A stretch of DNA of 64,000 nt from Streptomyces zhaozhouensis. Lineage in GTDB: Bacteria > Actinomycetota > Actinomycetes > Streptomycetales > Streptomycetaceae. Each line of letters begins with the position of its first letter. The stretch's first letter is position 1. Both the position numbers and the translations under genes were made by a program. Shown in pieces: positions 6,512-14,845 of the stretch. Where the stretch lies: the NCBI RefSeq assembly GCF_900230195.1, contig NZ_OCNE01000015.1, positions 62,001-126,000 on the forward strand. Direction: 5' to 3'. The notes beneath the pieces are model-generated. The model ran no database searches and was not told the origin of the DNA. It worked only from the letters and a program-made list of their open reading frames with translations.

Positions 6512-8614
6512 ATGATCCAGACCATCGGACTCACCAGTGCGTCGCGGCGGGGCAGACCGCCCGCCGTTGACGACCTCACCTTCGAGGCGGGGGCCGGAGA
6601 GGTCACCGTGCTGCTGGGACCTCCGGGAGCCGGCAAGTCGGCGGCCCTGCGGCTGATGCTCCAACTGGCGCCGGGGCGCGGTGTCGCCCTCTTCCGGGGG
6701 CGCCCGCTGTCGCGAATGCCCCAGCCCCAGCGGGAGATCGGCACGCTCCTCGGAGACGTGCCCGGACATCCGAGGCGTTCGGCGGTGGGGCATCTGCGGA
6801 TGCTGGCGGCGGCCGCCGGGGTGCCCGCGGGGCGCGCCGACGAGGTGCTGGAGGTGGTCGGGCTCACCGGGTTGGCGGGGCAGCGGCTGGGGCGGTTCTC
6901 CCTCGGCATGGACCGCAGGCTCGGGCTCGCCGCGGCGCTGCTCGGCGACCCGCACACCCTGGTGCTCGACGAGCCGGAGAGCGGCCTGTCGCCACGGGAA
7001 AGGGGGTGGGCGCAGGGCCTGTTGAGGGGATACGCGGAGCAGGGCGGGACCGTGCTGATGACCGCGACCGACGCCATGGAGGCCGCGCGGGTCGCCGACC
7101 GGGTGGTGAGCCTCGACGGCGGGCGGCTGGTGGCCGACCAGCGGATCGCGGACTTCCGCCGGACCCGGCTCCGTCCCCGCGTCGCGGTGCGCAGTCCCCA
7201 CGCCGAGCGGTTGGCCACCGTGCTCCAGCACCGGCTGCGGACCACGGCCGCGGCGGAGGTGGTGCGCGAGGCGGGCAACCGGCTCTCCGTGTACGGCAGT
7301 GACCTCGCCACGGTCGGCGAGATCGCCCATCAGCACCGGATCGTGGTCCACCAACTCGCCGACGAGATCGGCGACGCGGGGGACCGCGCGCCGGCGGGCC
7401 CGTTGCGGCGTGCCGACGGGCGGCCGGCCGACGGCGACGGTGCCCGGCGCGCACAGGAGCCGACCACGACCGTGGTCCTCGTCCCGAGGACCGCGGAGAG
7501 CACCCCCGCGCTGGCCGGGGAGGCCGGGGCGGCCGGGGAGGCCACCCCGGAGGGGAAGGGCGAAGTCGCCCTGGCCGAGGGCGCGGAGAGCGGCGTGGCG
7601 ACCTCGCGGGTCGGGGCCTCCGCCCCCACGGCGGCCCCGGCCTCCGTCGTCATCGGCGCCGGGGCGCCCACGTCCCACGCCGCGACGGGGACGGCCGTCG
7701 ACACCCTGCCGCCGCCCGCGCGCGAGCGCCTCACCACCGCCCCGGGGGCGCGGGACGGCGCCGCGCCTTCCGAGGCCGGCGCGCCCGCGCGCGGCGGCCG
7801 GGTGACCGTCCGTCCCGGACTGCCTCCGGCGCTCCCGGCGCTCCCGCCACCGGGCCCGAGTTGGCCGCTCCGCTACGAGTTGCGTCGCTGGTCCGGCACC
7901 GGCACCGCCTGGTGGCTCATGGCGCTGGCCCTGCTCGCCGGCCTCGCGGTCGCGGTCGGCCTCGCCTGGACCGGATCCTCCTCGCCCGAGCGCCTGCTCA
8001 GCGGGTGGGCCGAACCGCTTCCGCTGCCGCCGGTGGCCGCGGCGGCGGGGGTGCTGGGGGCGCTGGCCTTCGGCCAGGAGTTCCGCTTTCCGGCGCTGGC
8101 CCCCTCCAGCCGGCAGGTGCCGCGCCGACTCTCTCTGCTCGGGGGCAAGTTGGCGGTCTGCGGCGCCGCCGCCCTGCTGCTGTGCGGCGCGGCGATCGCG
8201 GTGAACTCCGCCGCCCTCACCCTGCTGCTCGGCACCCGGAGCCCGACCCCCGAATCCTGGCCCTCGGCCTTCGAGAGCGTCGCCGCGCTCTCCGTGGGGT
8301 GCGCCTGGGCCGGGCTGCTGGCGGCCGGCGTCTTCCGCTCCGCGGTGGTCGGGGTGGGCGCGGTCGCGGCCGTTCCGCTCGCGCTGGCGCCGGCGCTGCG
8401 GATGGTCCCCGACAGCCCGCTCGGCCGCGAACTCGACGGGCTGCCCGAGCGCCTGACCGCCCTGACCACTCTGCCCTTCGCCTCGCTGCTGGACCGTTGG
8501 CTGACCGCCTCGGTGCGGCTGGCGGCCCAGCCCGTGGGGTGGGCGCTGGCGCTCGCGCTGGCCGTTCTGCTCTGCGGTTACGCGCTGGCCGGGTTGCGCC
8601 GTGTCCGGAGGTGA
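6512..8614 (+). CDS. ABC transporter ATPase-permease fusion, degenerate ATPase motifs
   Basis: A 700-residue fusion. An ABC ATPase domain (residues 1 to about 220) has Walker A GPPGAGKSA (about 36-44), signature FSLGMDRRLGLA and Walker B LVLDEPESG (about 149-157). Then comes a long Ala/Pro/Gly-rich linker (about 290-460) and a membrane part starting WWLMALALLAGLAVAVG near residue 467, with about six helices. The usual switch His after Walker B is replaced (VLMTATDAMEAA), and the signature is not LSGGQ. The start follows GGGAGA at 6502-6507. Substrate unknown; ABC-2-type export is the likeliest role. Confidence 0.8.
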   Translation: MIQTIGLTSASRRGRPPAVDDLTFEAGAGEVTVLLGPPGAGKSAALRLMLQLAPGRGVALFRGRPLSRMPQPQREIGTLLGDVPGHPRRSAVGHLRMLAAAAGVPAGRADEVLEVVGLTGLAGQRLGRFSLGMDRRLGLAAALLGDPHTLVLDEPESGLSPRERGWAQGLLRGYAEQGGTVLMTATDAMEAARVADRVVSLDGGRLVADQRIADFRRTRLRPRVAVRSPHAERLATVLQHRLRTTAAAEVVREAGNRLSVYGSDLATVGEIAHQHRIVVHQLADEIGDAGDRAPAGPLRRADGRPADGDGARRAQEPTTTVVLVPRTAESTPALAGEAGAAGEATPEGKGEVALAEGAESGVATSRVGASAPTAAPASVVIGAGAPTSHAATGTAVDTLPPPARERLTTAPGARDGAAPSEAGAPARGGRVTVRPGLPPALPALPPPGPSWPLRYELRRWSGTGTAWWLMALALLAGLAVAVGLAWTGSSSPERLLSGWAEPLPLPPVAAAAGVLGALAFGQEFRFPALAPSSRQVPRRLSLLGGKLAVCGAAALLLCGAAIAVNSAALTLLLGTRSPTPESWPSAFESVAALSVGCAWAGLLAAGVFRSAVVGVGAVAAVPLALAPALRMVPDSPLGRELDGLPERLTALTTLPFASLLDRWLTASVRLAAQPVGWALALALAVLLCGYALAGLRRVRR

Positions 8615-8635
8615 CCCGGCGCCGGGCCGCCGGGT
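8614..8635 (+). terminator. Hairpin after the ABC fusion gene
   Basis: Perfect 8-bp stem ACCCGGCG/CGCCGGGT with a 6-nt loop, starting at the stop codon. There is no U tract, as is usual in Streptomyces. Confidence 0.5.
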
Positions 8636-8872
8636 CCGGCCGAGCCGCCGAACTCAACTTCCGGAACGGGGGAGTTGGCGAACGCCGGTGCGGGAGGGGC
8701 GCGTTCAGTGGTGAGAGGTGGTGCCCTGAGACCGAAGCGCTGATACGGCGTGCACGAGGCAGTCCATTTCCTTCCGGTTAGACGTCAATTATGTGGGAGT
8801 CGCCGATCACCCTTTCGTGTGCTTTTCACCAAAGACCTCAAGGTGCCCAGCGGGGCCGCCGACAAAGGAGGC

Positions 8873-9796
8873 GTGACTACCCTTGCGCACTCCATGATGA
8901 CCGCCACCCGCTCCGCCGACTCCGGCCCCGCCGGACGGCGCAGCGAGTTCGACCGCTACTCCTACGCCGAGTCCACCGGTTCGGCCCGCACCACCAACGC
9001 CCCCGCCTGGGACGGCGGCGACTCCGACATGGGTCGCGTCGGCCGCCGCGCCGCCGGCAACCGCGGCCGCGGCCTGCACGGTCAACTCGTCCAGCAGCTC
9101 GGTCAGATGATCGTCTCGGGCGACCTCGGCGCCGACCGCCCGCTGGTCCCCGAGGAGATCGGCCAGCGCTTCGAGGTCTCCCGCACGGTCGTCCGCGAGT
9201 CGCTGCGCGTGCTGGAGGCCAAGGGCCTGGTGAGCGCCCGCCCCAACGTCGGCACCCGGGTCCGCCCCGTCGGCGACTGGAACCTCCTCGACCCCGACAT
9301 CATCGAGTGGCGCGCCTTCGGCCCGCAGCGCGAGGACCAGCGCCGCGAGCTGTGCGAGCTGCGGCTGACCATCGAGCCGCTCGCCGCCCGGCTGGCCGCC
9401 GCCGACACCGGGGACGAAGTCCAGCAGCGCCTCGGCGACATGGTGGACATCATGACCCACACCCTCGCCCAGGGTGACGCGTTGACCTTCGCCCGAGCCG
9501 ACGCGGAGTTCCACGCGCTGATCCTCCAGTCGGCCGGTAACCGGATGCTGGAGCACCTCTCCGGCATCGTGGCCTCCGCGCTCCAGGTCTCCGGCGGCGC
9601 CGCCTCCGGATGTGAGCACCCGACGGACGCCTCCGTCGCACTCCACCAGCGGATCGTCGACGCGATCGGCTCGGGGGAGCCGCCGGCCGCCGAGACGGCG
9701 ATGCGCCAACTCCTCACGTTCTCCGCCGAGGCGCCGGCCGCGCCGACCGCTCCCACCGGCGCCGACCACGTCGTTCCCGCCCCCCGAGAGCACTGA
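8873..9796 (+). CDS. FadR/GntR-family transcriptional regulator
   Basis: A FadR-subfamily regulator of about 307 residues. A poorly conserved N-terminal extension of about 60 residues is followed by the GntR winged helix (GRGLHGQLVQQLGQMIVSG … EEIGQRFEVSRTVVRESLRVL) and an FCD ligand-binding domain with helices EDQRRELCELRLTIEPLAARL and FARADAEFHALI. FCD domains usually bind carboxylic acids, often with a metal; the effector is unknown. The GTG start gives VTTLAHSMMTATRS. AAAGGAGG at 8864-8871 is only about 1 nt from it, so ATG at 8894 is the alternative. The gene precedes hrdB, an arrangement I recall from Streptomyces. Confidence 0.87.
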   Translation: MTTLAHSMMTATRSADSGPAGRRSEFDRYSYAESTGSARTTNAPAWDGGDSDMGRVGRRAAGNRGRGLHGQLVQQLGQMIVSGDLGADRPLVPEEIGQRFEVSRTVVRESLRVLEAKGLVSARPNVGTRVRPVGDWNLLDPDIIEWRAFGPQREDQRRELCELRLTIEPLAARLAAADTGDEVQQRLGDMVDIMTHTLAQGDALTFARADAEFHALILQSAGNRMLEHLSGIVASALQVSGGAASGCEHPTDASVALHQRIVDAIGSGEPPAAETAMRQLLTFSAEAPAAPTAPTGADHVVPAPREH

Positions 9797-9847
9797 ACGA
9801 CGCCTCGGTCCGTGCCCGTGGGGCGTCGGTGCGGGCCGCTGAGACGT

Positions 9848-9886
9848 GCGTCGCCGGGCCCGCTCGGGCCTGGGCTCCGGCGACGC
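9848..9886 (+). terminator. Strong hairpin between the FadR-type gene and hrdB
   Basis: A perfect 10-bp outer stem GCGTCGCCGG/CCGGCGACGC encloses an inner GCCC/GGGC stem. It begins about 50 nt after the stop of the regulator and separates it from the hrdB transcript. Confidence 0.65.
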
Positions 9887-10109
9887 ATTCGCCTCGGCCC
9901 GCTACAGTCGAGCGTGCGGTGTGACTCGGGACACGTGAAAGCTGCGTAACGCTTCGGGGAGCAGCGCGATGAACCTAGAGGTGGCAGCAGCGGGCGGAGC
10001 GTCCGTCCGCGGTACCACCGCCACAGCCGCCGGCGCCCCGGTCGTCGGTCGTGGCCCCGCTTCCAGCGAGCGGGCTCAAGCCGTTCCCTGAGTTTCCGAG
10101 AGGTTGTTC
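9887..10109 (+). promoter_or_regulatory. hrdB promoter and leader region
   Basis: This stretch has no gene. The best -10-like hexamer is TACAGT at 9903-9908, without a clear -35, which would give an hrdB leader of roughly 195 nt. No SigR-type GGAAT-n18-GTT pair was found. The ribosome-binding site is GAGAGG at 10098-10103. Confidence 0.4.
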
Positions 10110-11729
10110 GTGTCGGCCAGCACTTCCCGTACTCTCCCCGCAGAGATCGCCGAGTCAAATTCTGTGATGGCGCTCATCGAACGGGGAAAGGCTGAGGGGC
10201 AGATCGCCGGCGACGATGTGCGCCGGGCCTTCGAGGCTGACCAGATCCCGTCAACCCAGTGGAAGAACGTTCTGCGCAGCCTCAACCAGATCCTCGACGA
10301 GGAGGGCGTGACGCTGATGGTGAGTGCCGCCGAGGCGCCCAAGCGCACCCGGAAGAGTGTCGCCGCGAAGACGACTGCCAAGCGCACCGCGACGAAGACG
10401 GTCGCCGCCAAGACGGCCCCGGTCAAGAAGGCCACCGCGCTGGCCCCTCCCGACGAATCGGTCGCCGAGCCGCAGGCCCCGGCCGACGGCTCGGCCGCCG
10501 AGGCGGCGCGGAAGGCTCCGGCCAAGAAGGCCGCCCCCGCCAAGAAGGCCGCCGCGAAGAAGGCGGCCCCGGCCAAGAAGGCCGCCGCCAAGAAGGCTCC
10601 GGCCAAGAAGACGGCGGGCAAGAAGGACGAGCCCAAGAAGGAGCTGGTCGACGAGTTCCTGGAGGGCGAGGAGGACGCGACCGACGAGCCGGCCGAGCGC
10701 GCCGCCCGCGCCGGTGCGCCCGCCGAGGGACCTGAGGGGGCCAAGCAGGAGAACGAGGGCTTCGTCCTCTCGGACGACGACGAGGACGACGCCCCGGCTC
10801 AGCAGGTGGCCGCGGCGGGTGCCACCGCCGACCCGGTCAAGGACTACCTGAAGCAGATCGGCAAGGTCCCCCTGCTCAACGCCGAGCAGGAGGTCGAGCT
10901 CGCCAAGCGGATCGAGGCGGGGCTCTTCGCCGAGGACAAGCTGGCCGGCGCCGACAAGATCGCGCCCAAGCTCCAGCGCGAGCTGGAGATCATCTCCGAG
11001 GACGGCCGCCGCGCCAAGAACCACCTGCTGGAGGCCAACCTCCGTCTGGTGGTCTCCCTGGCCAAGCGCTACACCGGACGCGGGATGCTCTTCCTGGACC
11101 TGATCCAGGAGGGCAACCTGGGTCTGATCCGCGCGGTGGAGAAGTTCGACTACACCAAGGGCTACAAGTTCTCCACGTACGCCACCTGGTGGATCCGGCA
11201 GGCGATCACCCGCGCGATGGCCGACCAGGCCCGCACCATCCGTATCCCGGTGCACATGGTCGAGGTCATCAACAAGCTGGCCCGGGTGCAGCGGCAGATG
11301 CTCCAGGACCTCGGCCGGGAGCCGACGCCGGAGGAGCTGGCCAAGGAGCTGGACATGACCCCCGAGAAGGTGGTCGAGGTCCAGAAGTACGGCCGGGAGC
11401 CGATCTCCCTGCACACCCCCCTCGGCGAGGACGGGGACAGCGAGTTCGGCGACCTGATCGAGGACTCCGAGGCCGTCGTGCCCGCCGACGCGGTGAGCTT
11501 CACGCTCCTCCAGGAGCAGCTCCACTCCGTGCTGGACACGCTCAGTGAGCGCGAGGCCGGCGTGGTGTCGATGCGCTTCGGTCTGACCGACGGGCAGCCC
11601 AAGACCCTGGACGAGATCGGCAAGGTCTACGGCGTCACCCGGGAGCGGATCCGGCAGATCGAGTCCAAGACGATGTCCAAGCTGCGGCACCCGTCGCGTT
11701 CTCAGGTGCTCCGCGACTACCTGGACTGA
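10110..11729 (+). CDS. hrdB: RNA polymerase principal sigma factor HrdB (sigma-70 group 1)
   Basis: The housekeeping sigma factor, 539 residues. Region 1.1-like sequence is followed by a Lys/Ala-rich segment (about residues 75-180, repeated AAKKA/APAKK units), an acidic stretch ending FVLSDDDEDDAPAQQ, then region 1.2 from about residue 240 (DPVKDYLKQIGKVPLL). Region 2 follows from about 306 (ANLRLVVSLAKRYTGRGM, then FSTYATWWIRQAITRAM), then region 3, and region 4 with TLDEIGKVYGVTRERIRQIE. The GTG at 10110 gives VSASTSRTLPAEIAES, matching the known Streptomyces N terminus and a good ribosome-binding site 6 nt away. The upstream ATG at 10104 is rejected. Confidence 0.97.
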   Translation: MSASTSRTLPAEIAESNSVMALIERGKAEGQIAGDDVRRAFEADQIPSTQWKNVLRSLNQILDEEGVTLMVSAAEAPKRTRKSVAAKTTAKRTATKTVAAKTAPVKKATALAPPDESVAEPQAPADGSAAEAARKAPAKKAAPAKKAAAKKAAPAKKAAAKKAPAKKTAGKKDEPKKELVDEFLEGEEDATDEPAERAARAGAPAEGPEGAKQENEGFVLSDDDEDDAPAQQVAAAGATADPVKDYLKQIGKVPLLNAEQEVELAKRIEAGLFAEDKLAGADKIAPKLQRELEIISEDGRRAKNHLLEANLRLVVSLAKRYTGRGMLFLDLIQEGNLGLIRAVEKFDYTKGYKFSTYATWWIRQAITRAMADQARTIRIPVHMVEVINKLARVQRQMLQDLGREPTPEELAKELDMTPEKVVEVQKYGREPISLHTPLGEDGDSEFGDLIEDSEAVVPADAVSFTLLQEQLHSVLDTLSEREAGVVSMRFGLTDGQPKTLDEIGKVYGVTRERIRQIESKTMSKLRHPSRSQVLRDYLD

Positions 11730-11748
11730 GCGCGCGGCGGCCGAGGCC

Positions 11749-11802
11749 GGACGTGTGTGAGGGCCGGCACCCTTCCCGGGGTGCCGGCCCTCACACACGT
11801 CC
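11749..11802. terminator. Perfect 24-bp inverted repeat after hrdB
   Basis: Arms 11749-11772 and 11779-11802 are exactly complementary over 24 bp, with a 6-nt loop, 20 nt after the hrdB stop. It works on paper as a bidirectional terminator between hrdB and the convergent zinc-ribbon gene. Confidence 0.8.
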
Positions 11803-11892
11803 GCCACGCCTCCAGACGGCCTCAGGAGCTCCGGGAGGGCCCCCAACGGAAACGGGCGGCCGCCCCCAGGTGGCCGGGGAGGACCGCCCGTC

Positions 11893-11909
11893 GTCCGGCT
11901 GTGCCGGAC
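11893..11909 (-). terminator. Hairpin downstream of the zinc-ribbon gene
   Basis: Perfect stem GTCCGGC/GCCGGAC with a 3-nt loop, about 40 nt past the stop of the minus-strand gene. A wider pair ACGGGCGG (11852-11859)/CCGCCCGT (11884-11891) lies next to it. Confidence 0.45.
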
Positions 11910-11947
11910 CGAGCCCGTCGGTGTGGTGGAGACGTCAGGACGTCATG

Positions 11948-12178
11948 TCATCGCTCGTCGTCCTGAGCGCTCGCCGGGGTGGCGGTGAGCTTCTCCGTCT
12001 CGTCCTGTATCTCAGCGGCGATCTTCTTGAGTTCTGGCTGGAACTTGCGGCCATGGTGAGCGCAGAAAAGCAGCTCTCCGCCGCTGAGGAGGACCACACG
12101 CAGGTACGCCTGGGCGCCGCAGCGGTCGCAGCGGTCCCCGGCGGTCAGCGGGGTCGCGGGGGTCAGAACAGTAGTCAC
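11948..12178 (-). CDS. Small zinc-ribbon protein (DUF7455-like)
   Basis: A 76-residue cytoplasmic protein with CDRCGAQAYLRVVL and later FCAHHGRKF. CxxC plus C-x-HH would form one zinc site. Such proteins are conserved next to hrdB in Streptomyces as I recall, and their role is unknown. The GTG start at 12178 is preceded by AGAGG on the minus strand. A SigR-like promoter pattern lies about 40-70 nt upstream. A link to thiol stress or to sigma-factor biology is possible but unproven. Confidence 0.8.
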   Translation of the reverse strand: MTTVLTPATPLTAGDRCDRCGAQAYLRVVLLSGGELLFCAHHGRKFQPELKKIAAEIQDETEKLTATPASAQDDER

Positions 12179-12613
12179 GTCGCCTCTTCTCTAGCTCGAC
12201 GAGCTGTCGTACCAGGGACAACATCCAACCAGGCCGAGAACGTTCCCGCTCGCGGCTTCTCGAACGGAGGCTCCGTGCGAGGTGACCGGACGCTGCCCGG
12301 TGGCGGCGAATGTGCCGTATTGCTGTGGTGCTTGTCTTCGCTTGCTAATACGCGTTGTCGCGCCCTTTTGTTCCCGGCTACCTCGACGTATCCGGATGTC
12401 GGTATTCGTTCTGGAGGACGTGCCCGGAGCCTAGAGGGTTCATGCCCCGAAGGAAACATGATGTACACGTCACCCTCCCAGCTCGATCGAACATGCGAAC
12501 GATTGTGGGCTACCCTGATCTTCCCGGGGAGCCGCACAACCCTCTCCTATGGCCTCGGTACCCTCTGAGCGGTACTCCGCCACATCTCAGAATTCAGCGA
12601 GGAGCGAACCCGC
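12179..12613. other. Divergent intergenic region between the zinc-ribbon gene and parE
   Basis: 435 bp without a credible gene. It holds the SigR-like pattern for the minus-strand gene. For parE it holds a weak -10 candidate, TACCCT at 12511-12516, with TCGAAC 18 nt upstream. The direct repeat CGAAC-ATG-CGAAC at 12488-12500 is not an inverted SOS box. No riboswitch-like structure was recognised. Confidence 0.5.
12220..12247 (-). promoter_or_regulatory. SigR-like promoter pattern GGGAAC-N19-GTT
   Basis: On the minus strand GGGAAC (12247-12242) is followed by 19 nt and GTT (12222-12220), close to the SigR consensus GGAAT-N18-GTT. The implied 5' leader of the zinc-ribbon gene would be about 35 nt. 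Confidence 0.35.
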
Positions 12614-14734
12614 GTGACCGCCGACACGTCCGTGCCGTCCACCGCACTGCTGACCGGGGCTGATCCGGGGGGCAACTACACCGCGCGTCACCTGTTGGTT
12701 CTGGAGGGTCTTGAGGCGGTCCGCAAGCGCCCCGGCATGTACATCGGCTCCACCGACAGCCGCGGGCTGATGCACTGCCTCTGGGAGATCATCGACAACT
12801 CGGTCGACGAGGCCCTGGGCGGCCACTGCGACCGGATCGAGGTGCTGCTGCACGCCGACGGCTCCGTCGAGGTCAGGGACAACGGGCGCGGCATCCCCGT
12901 CGACGTGGAGCCCAAGACGGGCCTCTCCGGCGTCGAGGTGGTCATGACCAAGCTGCACGCCGGCGGGAAGTTCGGAGGCGGCTCCTACGCCGCCTCCGGG
13001 GGCCTGCACGGTGTGGGCGCCTCCGTCGTCAACGCGCTCTCCGCGCGGCTGGACGTCGAGGTCGACCGGGGCTCGAAGACCCACTCCACCAGCTTCCGCC
13101 GGGGCACCCCCGGGATCTTCACCGAGTCGGGCCCGGACGCCCCGTTCGAGCCGGCCAGCGGGCTGCGGGTCAGCCGCAAGAAGGCCTCCAGGGCGCGCAC
13201 CGGCACCCGGGTGCGCTACTGGGCGGACCGCCAGATCTTCCTCAAGGACGCCAGGCTCTCCCTGGAGAACCTGCACAACCGCGCCCGCCAGACCGCCTTC
13301 CTGGTGCCGGGGCTGACCATCTCGGTGAGCGACCAGCGGGAGATCGACGGCGCCGAGCACTCCACGGAGGTGTTCCACTACGACGGGGGGATCAGCGAGT
13401 TCTGCGAGTATCTGGCCGCCGATCGGCCGATCTGTGACGTGTTGCGACTGCGCGGTTCCGGAACGTTCAAGGAGACCGTGCCGGTCCTGGACGACCGCGG
13501 GCACATGATCCCGACCGAGGTCCGCCGCGAGCTGGACGTCGACGTGGCGCTGCGCTGGGGCACCGGGTACGAGTCGACGGTGCGGTCCTTCGTCAACATC
13601 ATCGCCACCCCCAAGGGGGGAACCCACGTCGCCGGCTTCGAGCGTGCGCTGCGCGGCACGGTCAACGAGGTGCTGCGGTCGGCGAAGCTGCTGCGGGTGG
13701 CCGAGGACGACGTGGCCAAGGACGACGTGCTGGAGGGGCTCACCGCCGTCGTGACCGTCCGGCTCGCGGAGCCGCAGTTCGAGGGGCAGACCAAGGAGGT
13801 CCTCGGTACCTCGGCGGCCACCCGGATCGTGGCGCAGGTGGTGGCCAAGGAGCTGAAGGCGTTCCTGACCTCCACGAAGCGTGACGACAAGCAGCAGTCC
13901 CGCGCGGTGCTGGAGAAGGTCGTGGCGGCCGCCAGGACCCGGATCGCCGCCCGGCAGCACAAGGAGGCCCAGCGCCGGAAGACCGCGCTCGAGTCCTCCG
14001 CGCTGCCCGCCAAGCTCGCCGACTGCCGCAGCGACGAGGTGGAGCGCAGCGAGCTGTTCATCGTCGAGGGGGACAGCGCGCTGGGCACGGCCAAGCTCGC
14101 GAGGAACAGCGAGTTCCAGGCGCTGCTGCCGATCCGGGGCAAGATCCTCAACGTGCAGAAGTCGTCCGTCTCGGACATGCTGAAGAACGCCGAGTGCGGC
14201 GCGATCATCCAGGTGATAGGAGCCGGTTCCGGGCGGACCTTCGACATCGACCAGGCGCGCTACGGGCGGGTGATCTTCCTCGCCGACGCGGACGTCGACG
14301 GCGCGCACATCCGCTGCCTGCTGCTGACGCTCTTCCAGAGATACATGCGGCCGATGGTCGAGCAGGGCCGGGTCTTCTCGGCCGTGCCACCGCTGCACCG
14401 GATCGAGCTGTCCAACCCCAAGCGCGGCCAGGAGAAGTACCACTACACCTACTCGGACAACGAACTCCGGCAGACGCTGCTGGACTTCGAGCGTCGCGGC
14501 ATCCGCTACAAGGAGTCGATCCAGCGCTACAAGGGGCTGGGTGAGATGGACGCGGACCAGCTGGCCGAGACCACCATGGACCCGCGCAAGCGGACCCTGC
14601 GGCGGATCAACATCGGCGACCTGGAGGCGGCCGAGGAGGCGTTCAGCCTGCTGATGGGCAACGAGGTGGCGCCGCGCCGGGAGTTCATCGCGTCCTCGGC
14701 GGCCACGTTGGACAGGTCGCGGATCGACACCTGA
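12614..14734 (+). CDS. parE: DNA topoisomerase IV subunit B
   Basis: The ATPase subunit of topoisomerase IV, which decatenates sister chromosomes together with ParC. It has 706 residues. The GHKL ATP site includes EIIDNSVDEA (about 58-67), DNGRGIPVD and GLHGVGASVVNALS. The TOPRIM domain has IVEGDSALG (about 482-490) and LADADVDGAHI (about 554). The C terminus contains RYKGLGEMDADQL. Pairing with parC inside the same window supports ParE over GyrB, and no recF or dnaN is near. The GTG start follows GAGGAG at 12599-12604. Confidence 0.93.
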   Translation: MTADTSVPSTALLTGADPGGNYTARHLLVLEGLEAVRKRPGMYIGSTDSRGLMHCLWEIIDNSVDEALGGHCDRIEVLLHADGSVEVRDNGRGIPVDVEPKTGLSGVEVVMTKLHAGGKFGGGSYAASGGLHGVGASVVNALSARLDVEVDRGSKTHSTSFRRGTPGIFTESGPDAPFEPASGLRVSRKKASRARTGTRVRYWADRQIFLKDARLSLENLHNRARQTAFLVPGLTISVSDQREIDGAEHSTEVFHYDGGISEFCEYLAADRPICDVLRLRGSGTFKETVPVLDDRGHMIPTEVRRELDVDVALRWGTGYESTVRSFVNIIATPKGGTHVAGFERALRGTVNEVLRSAKLLRVAEDDVAKDDVLEGLTAVVTVRLAEPQFEGQTKEVLGTSAATRIVAQVVAKELKAFLTSTKRDDKQQSRAVLEKVVAAARTRIAARQHKEAQRRKTALESSALPAKLADCRSDEVERSELFIVEGDSALGTAKLARNSEFQALLPIRGKILNVQKSSVSDMLKNAECGAIIQVIGAGSGRTFDIDQARYGRVIFLADADVDGAHIRCLLLTLFQRYMRPMVEQGRVFSAVPPLHRIELSNPKRGQEKYHYTYSDNELRQTLLDFERRGIRYKESIQRYKGLGEMDADQLAETTMDPRKRTLRRINIGDLEAAEEAFSLLMGNEVAPRREFIASSAATLDRSRIDT

Positions 14735-14762
14735 GCGAGCCCCGGGCCCGGCGGCCGGGGCG

Positions 14763-14789
14763 GGCCGCCCGGGGCGACGCCGGGCGGCC
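14763..14789 (+). terminator. Hairpin after parE
   Basis: Perfect 10-bp stem GGCCGCCCGG/CCGGGCGGCC with a 7-nt loop, about 28 nt past the parE stop. Confidence 0.6.
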
Positions 14790-14806
14790 GGCGGGTGCGA
14801 AGGCCC

Positions 14807-14838
14807 CGCAATTTTATTGCGCTATTTTGCGTTAGCCT
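14807..14838 (+). promoter_or_regulatory. Palindromic operator and -10 of the lacI-type gene
   Basis: CGCAATTTTATTGCG (14807-14821) is a perfect 6-bp palindrome around TTT, in an AT-rich patch. TAGCCT (14833-14838) ends 7 nt before the ATG. An operator here would let the regulator repress itself. A related sequence precedes the solute-binding protein gene. Confidence 0.55.
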
Positions 14839-14845
14839 TGCGCAT

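Noticed and set aside
12487..12502. Possible LexA (SOS) box TCGAACATGCGAACGA upstream of parE
   Set aside because: The second half repeats CGAAC in the same direction instead of being its inverse, so it is not the palindrome LexA needs.
12614..14734. Reading this gene as gyrB with a nearby replication origin
   Set aside because: No dnaA, dnaN or recF neighbours and no cluster of DnaA boxes; its partner parC is in the same window. The two DnaA boxes near 4350 are too few for an origin.
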